Shown here: positions 9,691-18,474 of the stretch, in pieces
Layout of the letters: the number at the start of each line of letters is the position of its first letter
Position numbering within the stretch: position 1 is the stretch's first letter
Assembly (NCBI GenBank): GCA_963836665.1
Contig: CAWIKL010000001.1
Span: 1,302,001-1,366,000 of the forward strand
Reading direction: 5' to 3'
Source: JAICSD01 sp963836665
GTDB taxonomy: Bacteria > Acidobacteriota > Vicinamibacteria > Vicinamibacterales > 2-12-FULL-66-21
Length of the DNA: 64,000 nucleotides
Made by a program: the position numbers and the translations under genes
The notes under the pieces: generated by a model
Told to the model about the DNA's origin: nothing
What the model saw: the letters and a program-made list of their open reading frames with translations, nothing else
Database searches by the model: none

Positions 9691-9752
9691 CTCCCTTCCC
9701 ACTTTTCCGCCGACGCGCCCGCCTGTGCGTGGCACCCCACTTGCTCAGGTGC

Positions 9753-10901
9753 ATGTGGTTGAGAAGAGTGGCGCAGACGATCCCAATTCCGGTAGCCGTT
9801 TTCATCACGAGCTTTCACCCCGGCGGTACGGAGCGGCAGATGATCGAGCTCATCCGCCGTCTCGATCGCCGGCGGTTTGCGGTGAAAGTCGGTTGCTTCC
9901 ATCGGGAAGGCGCGTGGTTGCGGCGCGCCGCGGAGGTCGCGGAGGTGAGCGCGTTTCCGATCCGCGGCCTGGCGCGACCGGCGACGGTGGGCCAGGCGGC
10001 GGTTTTCGCGCGCTGGTGCAGACGGCATCACATCCAAGTCGTGCAGGCCTGCGACCTCTACGCCAACGTGTTCGCGCTGCCGGCCGCGGCGCTGGCCGGC
10101 GTTGCCGTGCGCGTCGGCAGCCGGCGCGAGCTGAATCCCGACAAGAGCGCCGGGCAGATCGCGCTGCAACGCCACGCCTACCGCTGCGCTCACGCCATCG
10201 TGGCGAACTCGTCGGCGGGGCGCACGGTGCTCGAGCACGAAGGGGTGCCACGCGAGCGCATCAAGATCATCGCCAACGGGGTCATCGCCGACGGGATCAC
10301 CGTCGAGCGTTTCGCGCGCGTGCCTGGCGTGCGCCCGGTGCGGACGATCCTGACCGTGGCCAACCTCCGACGCGAGAAGGCACACGAAGTACTCCTCCGC
10401 GCCGCGGCGATTCTCGCGCCGGCGCGACCGGAGCTACGGTTCCTGATCGCCGGAGACGGCCCGCGCGCCGCGGAGCTGCGCGCGCTGGCCGACACGCTCG
10501 GGCTCGCGGATCGCGTCGAGTTCCTTGGCCACGTGGAAGACGTGCCGTCGCTGGCCGGCCGCGCCGACGCCTTCGTCCTGCCGTCGCGTTCGGAGGCTTT
10601 CCCGAACGCCACGATGGAAGCCATGGCGGCCGGGCTGCCGGTGGTGGCCAGCGCCGTCGGTGGCCTGCTCGATCTGATCGACCACGGGCGAACCGGCCTG
10701 CTCGTGCCGGTCGACGACGCCGGCGCACTCGCGGCCGCCATCGACCAGCTCGCCGCCGATCCGGCGCGCGCCGCGCAGCTGGGCGCAACGGCGCGCGAAG
10801 ACGTCATCGAACGCTATTCGTTCGATCGCATGGTGCGGTCGTTCGAAGCGCTCTATCTCACCCAGCTCGGACTGACGACGGCGCAACCATGTGCGGCATA
10901 G
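9753..10901 (+). CDS. Family 4 glycosyltransferase between amidotransferases
   Basis: A 382-residue GT-B enzyme (from MWLRRVAQTI). It shows FITSFHPGGTERQMIEL at the N terminus, then VANLRREKAHEVLLRAA, LIAGDGPRAAEL and the donor-site EAFPNATMEAMAAGLPVVAS. It is likely a cytoplasmic sugar transferase of the polysaccharide pathway. The ATG at 9753 is favoured; a GTG at 9768 (MAQTIPIP) is possible, and more upstream starts would overlap the preceding gene. The 3' end overlaps the second amidotransferase by 13 bp, in the same arrangement as at 7792. Confidence 0.87.
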   Translation: MWLRRVAQTIPIPVAVFITSFHPGGTERQMIELIRRLDRRRFAVKVGCFHREGAWLRRAAEVAEVSAFPIRGLARPATVGQAAVFARWCRRHHIQVVQACDLYANVFALPAAALAGVAVRVGSRRELNPDKSAGQIALQRHAYRCAHAIVANSSAGRTVLEHEGVPRERIKIIANGVIADGITVERFARVPGVRPVRTILTVANLRREKAHEVLLRAAAILAPARPELRFLIAGDGPRAAELRALADTLGLADRVEFLGHVEDVPSLAGRADAFVLPSRSEAFPNATMEAMAAGLPVVASAVGGLLDLIDHGRTGLLVPVDDAGALAAAIDQLAADPARAAQLGATAREDVIERYSFDRMVRSFEALYLTQLGLTTAQPCAA

Positions 10902-12799
10902 CGGGGCGATTCAACTACGACGCGATCCGCCCGGTCGACCGCCGCGTGCTCGAGGCGATGACCGACGCGGTCGCGCACCGCGGTCCTGACGCCGCCGGCT
11001 ACCATCTGGCACCGGGCATCGGCCTCGGCCACCGCCGCCTGAGCATCATCGACTTGTCGACGGGGGATCAGCCGCTCTGCAACGAGACCGGCACGGTGTG
11101 GACCGTCTTCAACGGCGAGATCTACAACTTCGCCGAGGTGCGCGCCGAGTTGATCGCGCGCGGACATCGCTTCAAGACCAGCTCCGACACCGAGATCATC
11201 GTCCACGGCTACGAAGAGTGGGGGGAACGCGCCGTCGAACGTTTCCGCGGCATGTTCGCCTACGCCGTGTGGGACGCGGCGAATCGGCGACTGGTGCTGG
11301 CGCGCGACCGGGTCGGCGTCAAGCCTCTCTACTACGCCGAGCTGCCCGGCCGGGGCATCGTCTTCGGTTCCGAGCTGAAGTCGCTGCTCGAGGATCCCGA
11401 CGTGCCGCGCGAGTGGCGCCCGGATGCGATCGACGCCTACCTGACACTGCTCTACATCCCGGCGCCGGCGACGATCTATCGCGGCATTCACAAGCTCGAG
11501 CCTGGACACGTTCTCATCGCCGAACGCGGCGGCATGCGGCGGTTCCGCTACTGGGACCTGGCGTTCACCGGCGATGGCGACGCCAGGCGTGAAGACGAGT
11601 ATCTCGAGCAGCTCGACGCGCTGCTGGCCGAATCGGTGGCCCTGCGACAGATCGCCGACGTGCCGCTCGGCGCCTTCCTGTCGGGCGGCATCGACTCGAG
11701 CGCGGTCGCGGCTTACATGGTGGAGACGCGCGCGCGCGCGCCGATCACCATCTCGGTCGGCTTCGAGCATGCCGCGTACGACGAGCTGGCGCACGCGCGA
11801 CGCGTGGCCGAACACCTGGGCTGCGAGTTCCACGCGCGGACGGTGACGCCCGACATCGTCACGCTGCTGCCCAAGCTGGCGTGGCACTTCGACGAGCCGT
11901 TCGCCGATTCGTCGGCCGTACCCACCTACTACGTCTCGAAGGCGGCGCGCGAGCTGGTGACGGTCGCGCTCTCGGGCGACGGCGGCGACGAGCTGTGGGG
12001 GGGCTACGCGCGGCATCGTGTCGAACACTGGGAGCAGCGCGCGCGAGCGGCGCTCGGCCCGGCACGCGCCGCGGCGGGCGCGCTCGGGCGGGCACTGCCG
12101 CTGTCGGTCAAGGGGGCGCGCGCGCTGCGCCACCTCGGCGCCGATCCGGCGCAGGCCTACGCACTCAAGCACGCCTACGGCATGTTCGAGGCGGACGCCA
12201 AGTCGCGCCTCTACTCCGCAGATTTCGCCGCCTCGGTGCGCGATGCCGATCCGTTGGCGGCCTTCCGCGACATCTACGCGCGCTGCGGCTCGCTCGACCC
12301 GCTCGATCGCGGGCTTTACGTCGACGTGCACACCTACATGGTGGACGACATCCTGACCAAGGTCGATCGCATGAGCATGGCCGTGTCGCTCGAGGCGCGC
12401 GATCCGCTGCTCGATCACCGCCTGCTCGAATTCGCCGCCACCGTGCCGACGTCGCTCAAGATCAAGGACGGGCGCGGCAAGTACCTGCTGCGGCGCGTGC
12501 TGCAGCGGCGGATTCCCAGGGACATCCTCGAGCGCGGCAAGCACGGCTTCGACGCGCCGATCGGCCAATGGCTGCGCGGCCCGCTCGTGCCGATGGCCGA
12601 CGCGCTGCTGACCGACGGCCGGCTCGACAGCCGCGGCGTGTTCGACAGCCGTGAGGTCGCGCGGCTCTGGCACGACCACCGCGACGGGCGCGCCAACCAC
12701 CAGCACCGGCTCTGGCAGCTGATGATGCTCGAGCTCTGGTTCCGCCAGTTCATCGATCGGGCGCCCGCCGCGCGCGCTCAGTACGCGGAGGCGATCTAG
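10889..12799 (+). CDS. asnB: Asparagine synthetase-like glutamine amidotransferase, copy 2
   Basis: A 636-residue protein with catalytic Cys2 (MCGIAGRFN), HRGPDAAGYH, FNGEIYN, PP-loop SGGIDSS, GDGGDELWGGY and KVDRMSMAVSLEARDPLLD, so both the glutaminase and the AMP-forming synthetase sites look intact. The start is fixed by Cys2 and overlaps the glycosyltransferase stop by 13 bp. It ends 3 bp before the third copy. The copies differ clearly in sequence, so they are not a recent duplication and may act on different sugar residues or positions. The in-frame extension upstream of 10889 is out of register with any family homology. Confidence 0.9.
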   Translation: MCGIAGRFNYDAIRPVDRRVLEAMTDAVAHRGPDAAGYHLAPGIGLGHRRLSIIDLSTGDQPLCNETGTVWTVFNGEIYNFAEVRAELIARGHRFKTSSDTEIIVHGYEEWGERAVERFRGMFAYAVWDAANRRLVLARDRVGVKPLYYAELPGRGIVFGSELKSLLEDPDVPREWRPDAIDAYLTLLYIPAPATIYRGIHKLEPGHVLIAERGGMRRFRYWDLAFTGDGDARREDEYLEQLDALLAESVALRQIADVPLGAFLSGGIDSSAVAAYMVETRARAPITISVGFEHAAYDELAHARRVAEHLGCEFHARTVTPDIVTLLPKLAWHFDEPFADSSAVPTYYVSKAARELVTVALSGDGGDELWGGYARHRVEHWEQRARAALGPARAAAGALGRALPLSVKGARALRHLGADPAQAYALKHAYGMFEADAKSRLYSADFAASVRDADPLAAFRDIYARCGSLDPLDRGLYVDVHTYMVDDILTKVDRMSMAVSLEARDPLLDHRLLEFAATVPTSLKIKDGRGKYLLRRVLQRRIPRDILERGKHGFDAPIGQWLRGPLVPMADALLTDGRLDSRGVFDSREVARLWHDHRDGRANHQHRLWQLMMLELWFRQFIDRAPAARAQYAEAI

Positions 12800-12802
12800 G
12801 GC

Positions 12803-14767
12803 ATGTGCGGCATCGCAGGCATCGTCGCGTCCGACCGGCTGCACGAAGACGAGCGCGCCCGGCTCGAATTGATGCGTGACGTCATCACGCATCGCGGCCC
12901 GGACGACGCGGGCAGCTACTGGGATGGTGTCGCCGGCCTAGCGCATCGGCGCCTGAGCATCGTCGATCTCGCCGCCGGCCACCAGCCGCTGTCGAACGAA
13001 GACGGCTCGGTCTGGGTGGTCTTCAACGGCGAAATCTACAATCACGCCGACATCCGGCCCGAGCTCGAAGCGCGCGGCCACGTCTACCGCACGCGCTGCG
13101 ACACCGAAACGATCGTGCACGCCTACGAGCAGTGGGGTGATGGCTGCGTCGAGCGCTTCCGCGGGATGTTCGCCTTCGCGATCTGGGACGGGCCGCGGCA
13201 GCGGCTGCTGCTCGGGCGCGATCGCCTGGGCATCAAGCCGCTCTACTGGGCGGTGCGCGGCAGGCGGCTCCTGTTTGGGTCCGAGATCAAGGCGATCCTG
13301 GCGAGCGGGCTGGTTGCGGCCGACGCCAACGAGCACGCCGTACCGGAACTGCTCGGCACGCGCTACGTCTCCGGCACCGAAACGCTGTTCAAGGGCATTC
13401 ACCGCCTACTGCCCGGACACCTCCTGGTCTTCCAGGATGGGGTGCCGACGACGCGCCAGTGGTGGGACATCCCGGTCGGTGAGCGCTCGCCGGACATCGA
13501 GGCGCTGTCCGATGCCGACGCGGTGGCCCAGTTCCGCGCCCGGCTCGAGGATGCGGTGCGGACGCGGCTGATGGCGGACGTGCCGCTGGGGATGTTTCTG
13601 TCCGGCGGGCTCGACAGCAGCGCCATCGCGGCGCTGATGGCCGGGATGATCGAGCGGCCGCTGGAGACTTTCTCCGTTGCGTTCACGGAGCGCGCGTTCA
13701 GCGAACTCGATTACGCGCGCCAGGTGGCGACGGCGATCAAGGCCAACCCGCACGAGATCGTCATCGACGAGCACGATTTCTTTGGCGCGCTGCCCCGGCT
13801 CGTGTGGCACGAGGACGAGCCGCTCGCGCACCCGTCGAGTGTGCCGCTCTATTTCGTGTCCAAGCTGGCGAGCGAGCACGTGAAGGTGGTCCTGACGGGC
13901 GAGGGGAGCGACGAGCTGCTGGCCGGCTACGGCAAGTATCCGCGCGCGCTGGCGAACTGGCATGCGGGCCGCTTCTGGCAACTGGCGCCGGAGCCGCTGC
14001 GGCAGTTCGTGGCGGGGCGAGTCGTGCCGCAGCTGCCGGCAGGCGCCGCCCGTTATGCGGCGCGGTCGTTCCTGGCCATGGCGCGCACGCCAGAGGCGAT
14101 GTTCTTCGACAACTTCGCCGCGATCGGCCTGGTGCGCCAGGCATCGCTGCTGTCGCCGCGGCTGGCGCGGCTGGCGACGCCGGACGCCTACGCGGTGTCG
14201 CGGGCGTACTTCGACGCGCCGAACGGGCGCAGCACCACGCTCGATCGGCTGCTCTACACCGATCTCAAGACCTACCTCGTCGAGCTCCTGATGAAGCAGG
14301 ACCAGATGAGCATGGCGGCGTCGATCGAGAGCCGAGTGCCGTTCCTCGATCACCCCCTGGTCGAGTTCGCGGCACAGCTCCCGCCGCGGCTGAAGCTGCG
14401 GGGCCTGACGACCAAGTGGATCCTGCGCGAGGCGGTGAAGACGCTGCTGCCGGCTGACATCCTGACGCGGCGCAAGATGGGATTCCCGGTGCCGTTCGCG
14501 CGGTGGATGCGTGGGCGCGGCGGCGATCTGGCGCGCGACATCCTGCTCGACACGCGTGCCCGTCAGCGCGGCCTGACCGATCCGACGGCAGTGGCGGCGC
14601 TCATCGACGCTCACGCCGCGGGCGCGCGCGACGGCGGGGATGCGCTGTGGAGCCTGATCAACCTCGAGCTCTGGTATCGAACGTTCATCGACGGCGACGG
14701 CGTGCAGACGTTGCCGGCGCCCGCGCCCGAGCCGGCGTGGCCCTCCGACCTCAGGGCGACCGCATGA
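12803..14767 (+). CDS. asnB: Asparagine synthetase-like glutamine amidotransferase, copy 3
   Basis: A 654-residue protein starting MCGIAGIVAS (Cys2 nucleophile), with HRGPDDAGSYW, FNGEIYNHADI, the PP-loop SGGLDSS and a divergent acceptor-side loop GEGSDELLAGYGKYPR where copies 1 and 2 read GDGGDEL. Copy 3 also has its own C-terminal half (KQDQMSMAASIESRVPFLD). It follows copy 2 by only 3 bp and joins the next glycosyltransferase by an ATGA overlap. It is a full-length, probably active ATP-dependent amidotransferase; the acceptor is unknown. Confidence 0.9.
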   Translation: MCGIAGIVASDRLHEDERARLELMRDVITHRGPDDAGSYWDGVAGLAHRRLSIVDLAAGHQPLSNEDGSVWVVFNGEIYNHADIRPELEARGHVYRTRCDTETIVHAYEQWGDGCVERFRGMFAFAIWDGPRQRLLLGRDRLGIKPLYWAVRGRRLLFGSEIKAILASGLVAADANEHAVPELLGTRYVSGTETLFKGIHRLLPGHLLVFQDGVPTTRQWWDIPVGERSPDIEALSDADAVAQFRARLEDAVRTRLMADVPLGMFLSGGLDSSAIAALMAGMIERPLETFSVAFTERAFSELDYARQVATAIKANPHEIVIDEHDFFGALPRLVWHEDEPLAHPSSVPLYFVSKLASEHVKVVLTGEGSDELLAGYGKYPRALANWHAGRFWQLAPEPLRQFVAGRVVPQLPAGAARYAARSFLAMARTPEAMFFDNFAAIGLVRQASLLSPRLARLATPDAYAVSRAYFDAPNGRSTTLDRLLYTDLKTYLVELLMKQDQMSMAASIESRVPFLDHPLVEFAAQLPPRLKLRGLTTKWILREAVKTLLPADILTRRKMGFPVPFARWMRGRGGDLARDILLDTRARQRGLTDPTAVAALIDAHAAGARDGGDALWSLINLELWYRTFIDGDGVQTLPAPAPEPAWPSDLRATA

Positions 14768-16002
14768 AACTGCTCTGGCTCAACGCCGGCCTGCTGCTGC
14801 CGCTCGACAAGGGGGGCAAGCTGCGCACGTGGCACGTCATGCGGCACCTCGCCGCGCGTCACGACATTACCTATCTCTCCTTCGCCGATGCGTCGCAGAG
14901 CGAGGCCGATCGCGAGGGGATGCGCGAGGTGTGCGCGCGGCTCGAGTCGGTTCCGCGTCGGGACCCGGCCAAGGGCACGTGGCGGTTCTACGCCGACGCC
15001 GCGCGCTACCTGGTCAACCCGATCCCTTACGCGGTGGCGAAGTATCGATCCGCCGCCTACCGCGCGCACCTGGAGCAGCTCCTGGCGAGCGGCTGCTACG
15101 ACGCGGTCATCTGCGACTTCCTGCCACCGCTGGTCAACATGCCGCGGCGGCTGCCGTGCCCGTCGATCCTGTTCACGCACAACGTCGAGGCGGAGATCTG
15201 GCGGCGGCACGCCGAGAACGCCGCCAACCCGGTGGCGCGTGCGGCGCTGACACAGCAGTGGCGGCGCATGCTGCGCTACGAGCGCGAGGCGCTCGGCCGC
15301 GTCGATCTCGTGCTCGCGGTCTCGGAGGCGGACGGCCGGACGTTCGAACGACTCTATCCTGGCGCGCTGGCCGCGCCGGTGCACGTCGTGCAGACCGGTG
15401 TCGACACCGCCTACTACACGCCGCACGCAGACGACGCGGCGCGGACGCACATGGTCTTCACCGGCTCGATGGACTGGCTGCCGAACGAAGACGGCATGAC
15501 CTACTTCTGCCGCGAGATCCTGCCGCGCATTCGCCGGTCCGAGCCGGACGCGACGCTGAGCATTGTCGGGCGCGCGCCGACGCCAGCCGTGAAGAGACTG
15601 GCCGAGATCTCCGGAGTCGAGGTGACCGGCCGCGTCGAAGACGTGCGACCGCACATCGCGCGCGGCGCCGTCTATGTCGTTCCGCTGCGGATCGGCGGCG
15701 GGACGCGCCTGAAGATCTTCGAAGCGATGTCGATGGCGAAGGCCGTCGTGTCGACGACCGTCGGGGCCGAAGGGCTGCCGGTGACGAGCGGACGCGACAT
15801 CGACATCGCCGACGAGCCGGCGCGTTTCGCGCATGCGGTCGTGCACCTGATGCGCGACGCCGAGACGCGGCGCTCGCGTGAGGCGGCGGCGCGTCGTCTG
15901 GTCGTGGAGCGCTACGACTGGTCGGCGGTGGCGCTGGACTTCGAGAACGCCCTATTGAGAGTCGCGGACAAGCCGCCGGTGGCCGACCGGGCCATCGCGT
16001 GA
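14764..16002 (+). CDS. Sugar transferase of the PEP-CTERM/EpsH1-associated type
   Basis: A 412-residue GT-B glycosyltransferase starting MKLLWLNAGLLLPLDKGGK, which resembles the N terminus of the exosortase/EpsH1-associated sugar transferases (TIGR03087-like; from memory, not searched). The C-terminal half shows VFTGSMDWLPNEDGM, ATLSIVGRAPTP, GAVYVVPLRIGGGTRLKIFEAM and SMAKAVVST. It begins by an ATGA overlap with amidotransferase 3. No exosortase or PEP-CTERM protein is visible in the window, so a link to that sorting system is unproven. Confidence 0.85.
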   Translation: MKLLWLNAGLLLPLDKGGKLRTWHVMRHLAARHDITYLSFADASQSEADREGMREVCARLESVPRRDPAKGTWRFYADAARYLVNPIPYAVAKYRSAAYRAHLEQLLASGCYDAVICDFLPPLVNMPRRLPCPSILFTHNVEAEIWRRHAENAANPVARAALTQQWRRMLRYEREALGRVDLVLAVSEADGRTFERLYPGALAAPVHVVQTGVDTAYYTPHADDAARTHMVFTGSMDWLPNEDGMTYFCREILPRIRRSEPDATLSIVGRAPTPAVKRLAEISGVEVTGRVEDVRPHIARGAVYVVPLRIGGGTRLKIFEAMSMAKAVVSTTVGAEGLPVTSGRDIDIADEPARFAHAVVHLMRDAETRRSREAAARRLVVERYDWSAVALDFENALLRVADKPPVADRAIA

Positions 16003-16039
16003 GGCGCAGGCCGGGCCGTCGAGCCCGGCGGAGGAAACC

Positions 16040-17366
16040 ATGAACGTGTCAGTGTTTGGCCTGGGTTACGTCGGCAGCGTCTCGGCGGCATGTTTCGCGG
16101 AAGACGGTCATCACGTCATCGGCGTCGACGTCGCTCCGGCAAAGGTCGCGAGCCTCAACGAGGGGCGAAGCCCGATCGTGGAGAAGGGGCTCGACGAGAT
16201 GATCAGGACGAACACGGCCGCCGGCCGGCTGCGGGCGACGACCAGTACCAGCGAGGCAGTGCGCGACACCGAGATCTCGCTCATCTGCGTCGGGACACCG
16301 AGCCGCAAGAACGGCAGCCTGGACCTCACTTACCTGGAGCGCGTGGCGGAACAGATTGGCGAAGCGCTCAAGGACAAGGAGAGTTACCACGTCGTGGTCG
16401 TGCGCAGCACGGTCCTGCCCGGCACGACGCACGAGGTGGTGATTCCGGCGCTGGAGCGGACATCGGGCAAGAAATACGGGACCGGCTTCGGCGTGACGGT
16501 GAACCCCGAGTTCCTGCGCGAGGGAACGGCGATCCACGACTTCCGCAACCCACCGCTGACGCTGGTCGGGCACAACTACCAGTCCGACGCGGCGCCGACC
16601 AAGGCGCTCTACGCCAGAGTCGAGGCGCCGCTCGAAACGACGACGATTCGTACGGCTGAGATGATGAAGTACGCCAGCAACACCTGGCACGCGCTGAAAG
16701 TGACATTCGCCAACGAAATCGGCAACATCTGCAAGCGCGTCGGCATCGACAGCCACGAAGTCATGTCGATCTTCTGCAAGGACCAGAAGCTGAACCTGTC
16801 ATCGGTACTACATGAAGCCGGGCTTTGCGTTCGGCGGATCATGCCTGCCCAAGGACGTGCGCGCGCTGCAGTACCGCGCCAAGGAGGTCGACCTGGAGAT
16901 GCCGGTGATCCAGTCGATCCTGTCGAGCAACCAGATGCAGATCCAGCACGCGATCGACGAGATCGTCGAGATCGTCGATACCGGCAAGAAGCGCGTCGGG
17001 CTGCTCGGGTTCTCGTTCAAGGCCGGCACCGACGATCTGCGCGAGAGTCCGATCGTCATCCTGGCCGAGGCGCTGCTCGGGAAAGGCTACGCGCTCTGCA
17101 TCTACGACCGGAATGTCTCGCTGGCGCGGCTGGTCGGCGCCAACAGGGACTACATCAACACGCAGATTCCGCATCTGTCGTCGCTGCTCACCGAGAGCAT
17201 CGATGATCTGCTCGAAGGGTCCGACGTCATCGTCGTCGGCAACATGGCGCCAGAGTTCTCGGAGGCGCTGACGCGAACGCGCGCCGATCACGTCATCCTC
17301 GATCTCGTCCGCGTCAAGACGCCGCGCCAAGCGATCCCGGGGGAGTATCACGGCATCTGCTGGTAA
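16040..17366 (+). CDS. algD: AlgD-type GDP-mannose 6-dehydrogenase, broken by a +1 frameshift near 16805
   Basis: The first frame (16040 to about 16804) encodes FGLGYVGSVSAACFAEDG (NAD-binding), CVGTPSRKNGSLDL, VVRSTVLPGTT and VTVNPEFLREGTAI, then loses homology after DQKLNLSS. The family continues in another frame from 16806 with YYMKPGFAFGGSCLPKDVRAL and ends HGICW. Dropping one G at 16804/16805 gives a 441-residue protein in which the catalytic cysteine becomes residue 268, as in Pseudomonas AlgD. The enzyme would oxidise GDP-mannose to GDP-mannuronate with two NAD+. As sequenced, the catalytic Cys is cut off from the NAD domain. A sequencing error, a pseudogene or recoding are all possible; the intact flanking halves favour a sequencing error or a very recent mutation. 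Confidence 0.85.
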
Positions 17367-17380
17367 GATTACCGACGGTC

Positions 17381-17773
17381 GTGATCGAAAAACGGCGTTC
17401 GAAGATTGCGGGCTGGGGAGTCTTCGCCACCCAGCCCATTGCCAAGAACACACGCATCGTCGATTACGCGGGCGAGAAGATCGACAATCGCGAGAGCCTG
17501 AAGCGCGAGGCGCGCTACCTGAAGAAGGGGCACATCTGGTGCTTCAAGCTGAACCGGCTGTACGTGCGCGACGCGGCTGTCGACGGCAACATCGCGCGCT
17601 TCATCAATCACGCCTGCCGCCCGAACTGCTACACCCAGGTGGTGAGGGACACGATCTGGATCCGCGCCGCCCGTAACATCCGCACGGGTGAGGAATTGAC
17701 CTACGATTACTCGACCGATGGCGACGGCAACATCGAGTGCCGCTGCCGTCCCGGATGCCGCACGCGCTTTTGA
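17381..17773 (+). CDS. Small SET-domain protein (putative lysine methyltransferase)
   Basis: A 130-residue protein from a GTG start that is almost only a SET domain: RRSKIAGWGVFATQPI at the N terminus, then FINHACRPNC (the NHxCxPNC pseudoknot core), GEELTYDY and a post-SET-like CRCRPGC tail. SET domains transfer methyl from S-adenosylmethionine to lysine; bacterial stand-alone copies have few known targets. It sits 14 bp after the dehydrogenase and overlaps the hydrolase gene by 19 bp, so it may be cotranscribed, although a role in polysaccharide synthesis is not evident. Confidence 0.85.
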   Translation: MIEKRRSKIAGWGVFATQPIAKNTRIVDYAGEKIDNRESLKREARYLKKGHIWCFKLNRLYVRDAAVDGNIARFINHACRPNCYTQVVRDTIWIRAARNIRTGEELTYDYSTDGDGNIECRCRPGCRTRF

Positions 17774-18405
17774 TTATTTACCTGCACGGCTTTGCGTCTT
17801 CCAGCCACTCGGGCAAGGCGACTTACCTGGGCGATCGTCTGCGCGGCCGGGGCATGGAGGTGGCGATCCCCGACCTGAACCTGCCGGACTTCTCCACCTT
17901 GACGGTGACGCGGATGCTCGAGCAGACGCAGGCGCTGATCGAACGGGCAGCGGGTCCGGTGACGCTGATGGGGTCGAGCCTGGGGGGTTACGTCGCGGTC
18001 AACGCGGCGGCGGCGTGGCCCGAGCGCGTCGATCGGATCGTGCTGCTGGCGCCGGCGCTCGATTTTTCCGAGGAGGGGCTCGGCGCCCCAGGGGGCGGCA
18101 GCCTCGAGGACTGGCGCCGCGACGGGCAGATTCTCGTCTTTCACTACGGCTACGGCCGCATGATGCCGATTCACTACGCGTTGTACGAGGACGCGCGGCG
18201 CTACGATGCGATGCACGCTGACGTGCCGATGCCGATCCTGATCTTCCAAGGACGTCACGACATTGCCGTCAAGCCCGGCGTCGTCGAGCGATGGGCGGCG
18301 GCACGGCCCAACGCCCGGCTGCACCTGCTGGACGATGACCACCAGCTGGGCCGATCGCGAGAGTTCGTCTGGCGGGAGGTCGACCGGTTCCTCGCGTCCG
18401 GCTGA
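17755..18405 (+). CDS. YqiA/esterase-like alpha/beta hydrolase
   Basis: About 216 residues from the ATG at 17755 (MPHALLIIYLHGF); a GTG at 17737 is an alternative. The HGF oxyanion segment, nucleophile elbow GSSLGG, acid GRHDIAVK and base histidine DDDHQLG follow the order of a complete alpha/beta-hydrolase triad. Size and HGFASS motif resemble the YqiA/YcfP group of small cytoplasmic esterases. It overlaps the SET gene by 19 bp. Substrate unknown. Confidence 0.78.
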   Translation: MPHALLIIYLHGFASSSHSGKATYLGDRLRGRGMEVAIPDLNLPDFSTLTVTRMLEQTQALIERAAGPVTLMGSSLGGYVAVNAAAAWPERVDRIVLLAPALDFSEEGLGAPGGGSLEDWRRDGQILVFHYGYGRMMPIHYALYEDARRYDAMHADVPMPILIFQGRHDIAVKPGVVERWAAARPNARLHLLDDDHQLGRSREFVWREVDRFLASG

Positions 18406-18474
18406 TCGGCGACGATTTAGGCCAATCAGCTCCCGATGGCAACCCCTGAGGCCGCGCGCTCCGTCTAAGCGGGC

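Noticed and set aside
9665..10888. An apparent N-terminal extension of 408 codons on amidotransferase copy 2
   Set aside because: It overlaps the real glycosyltransferase in another frame and the catalytic Cys must be residue 2.
10853..12892. A 679-codon minus-strand open frame over the amidotransferases
   Set aside because: It mirrors the second asparagine-synthetase-like gene, whose catalytic motifs are certain, and has shadow-type composition.
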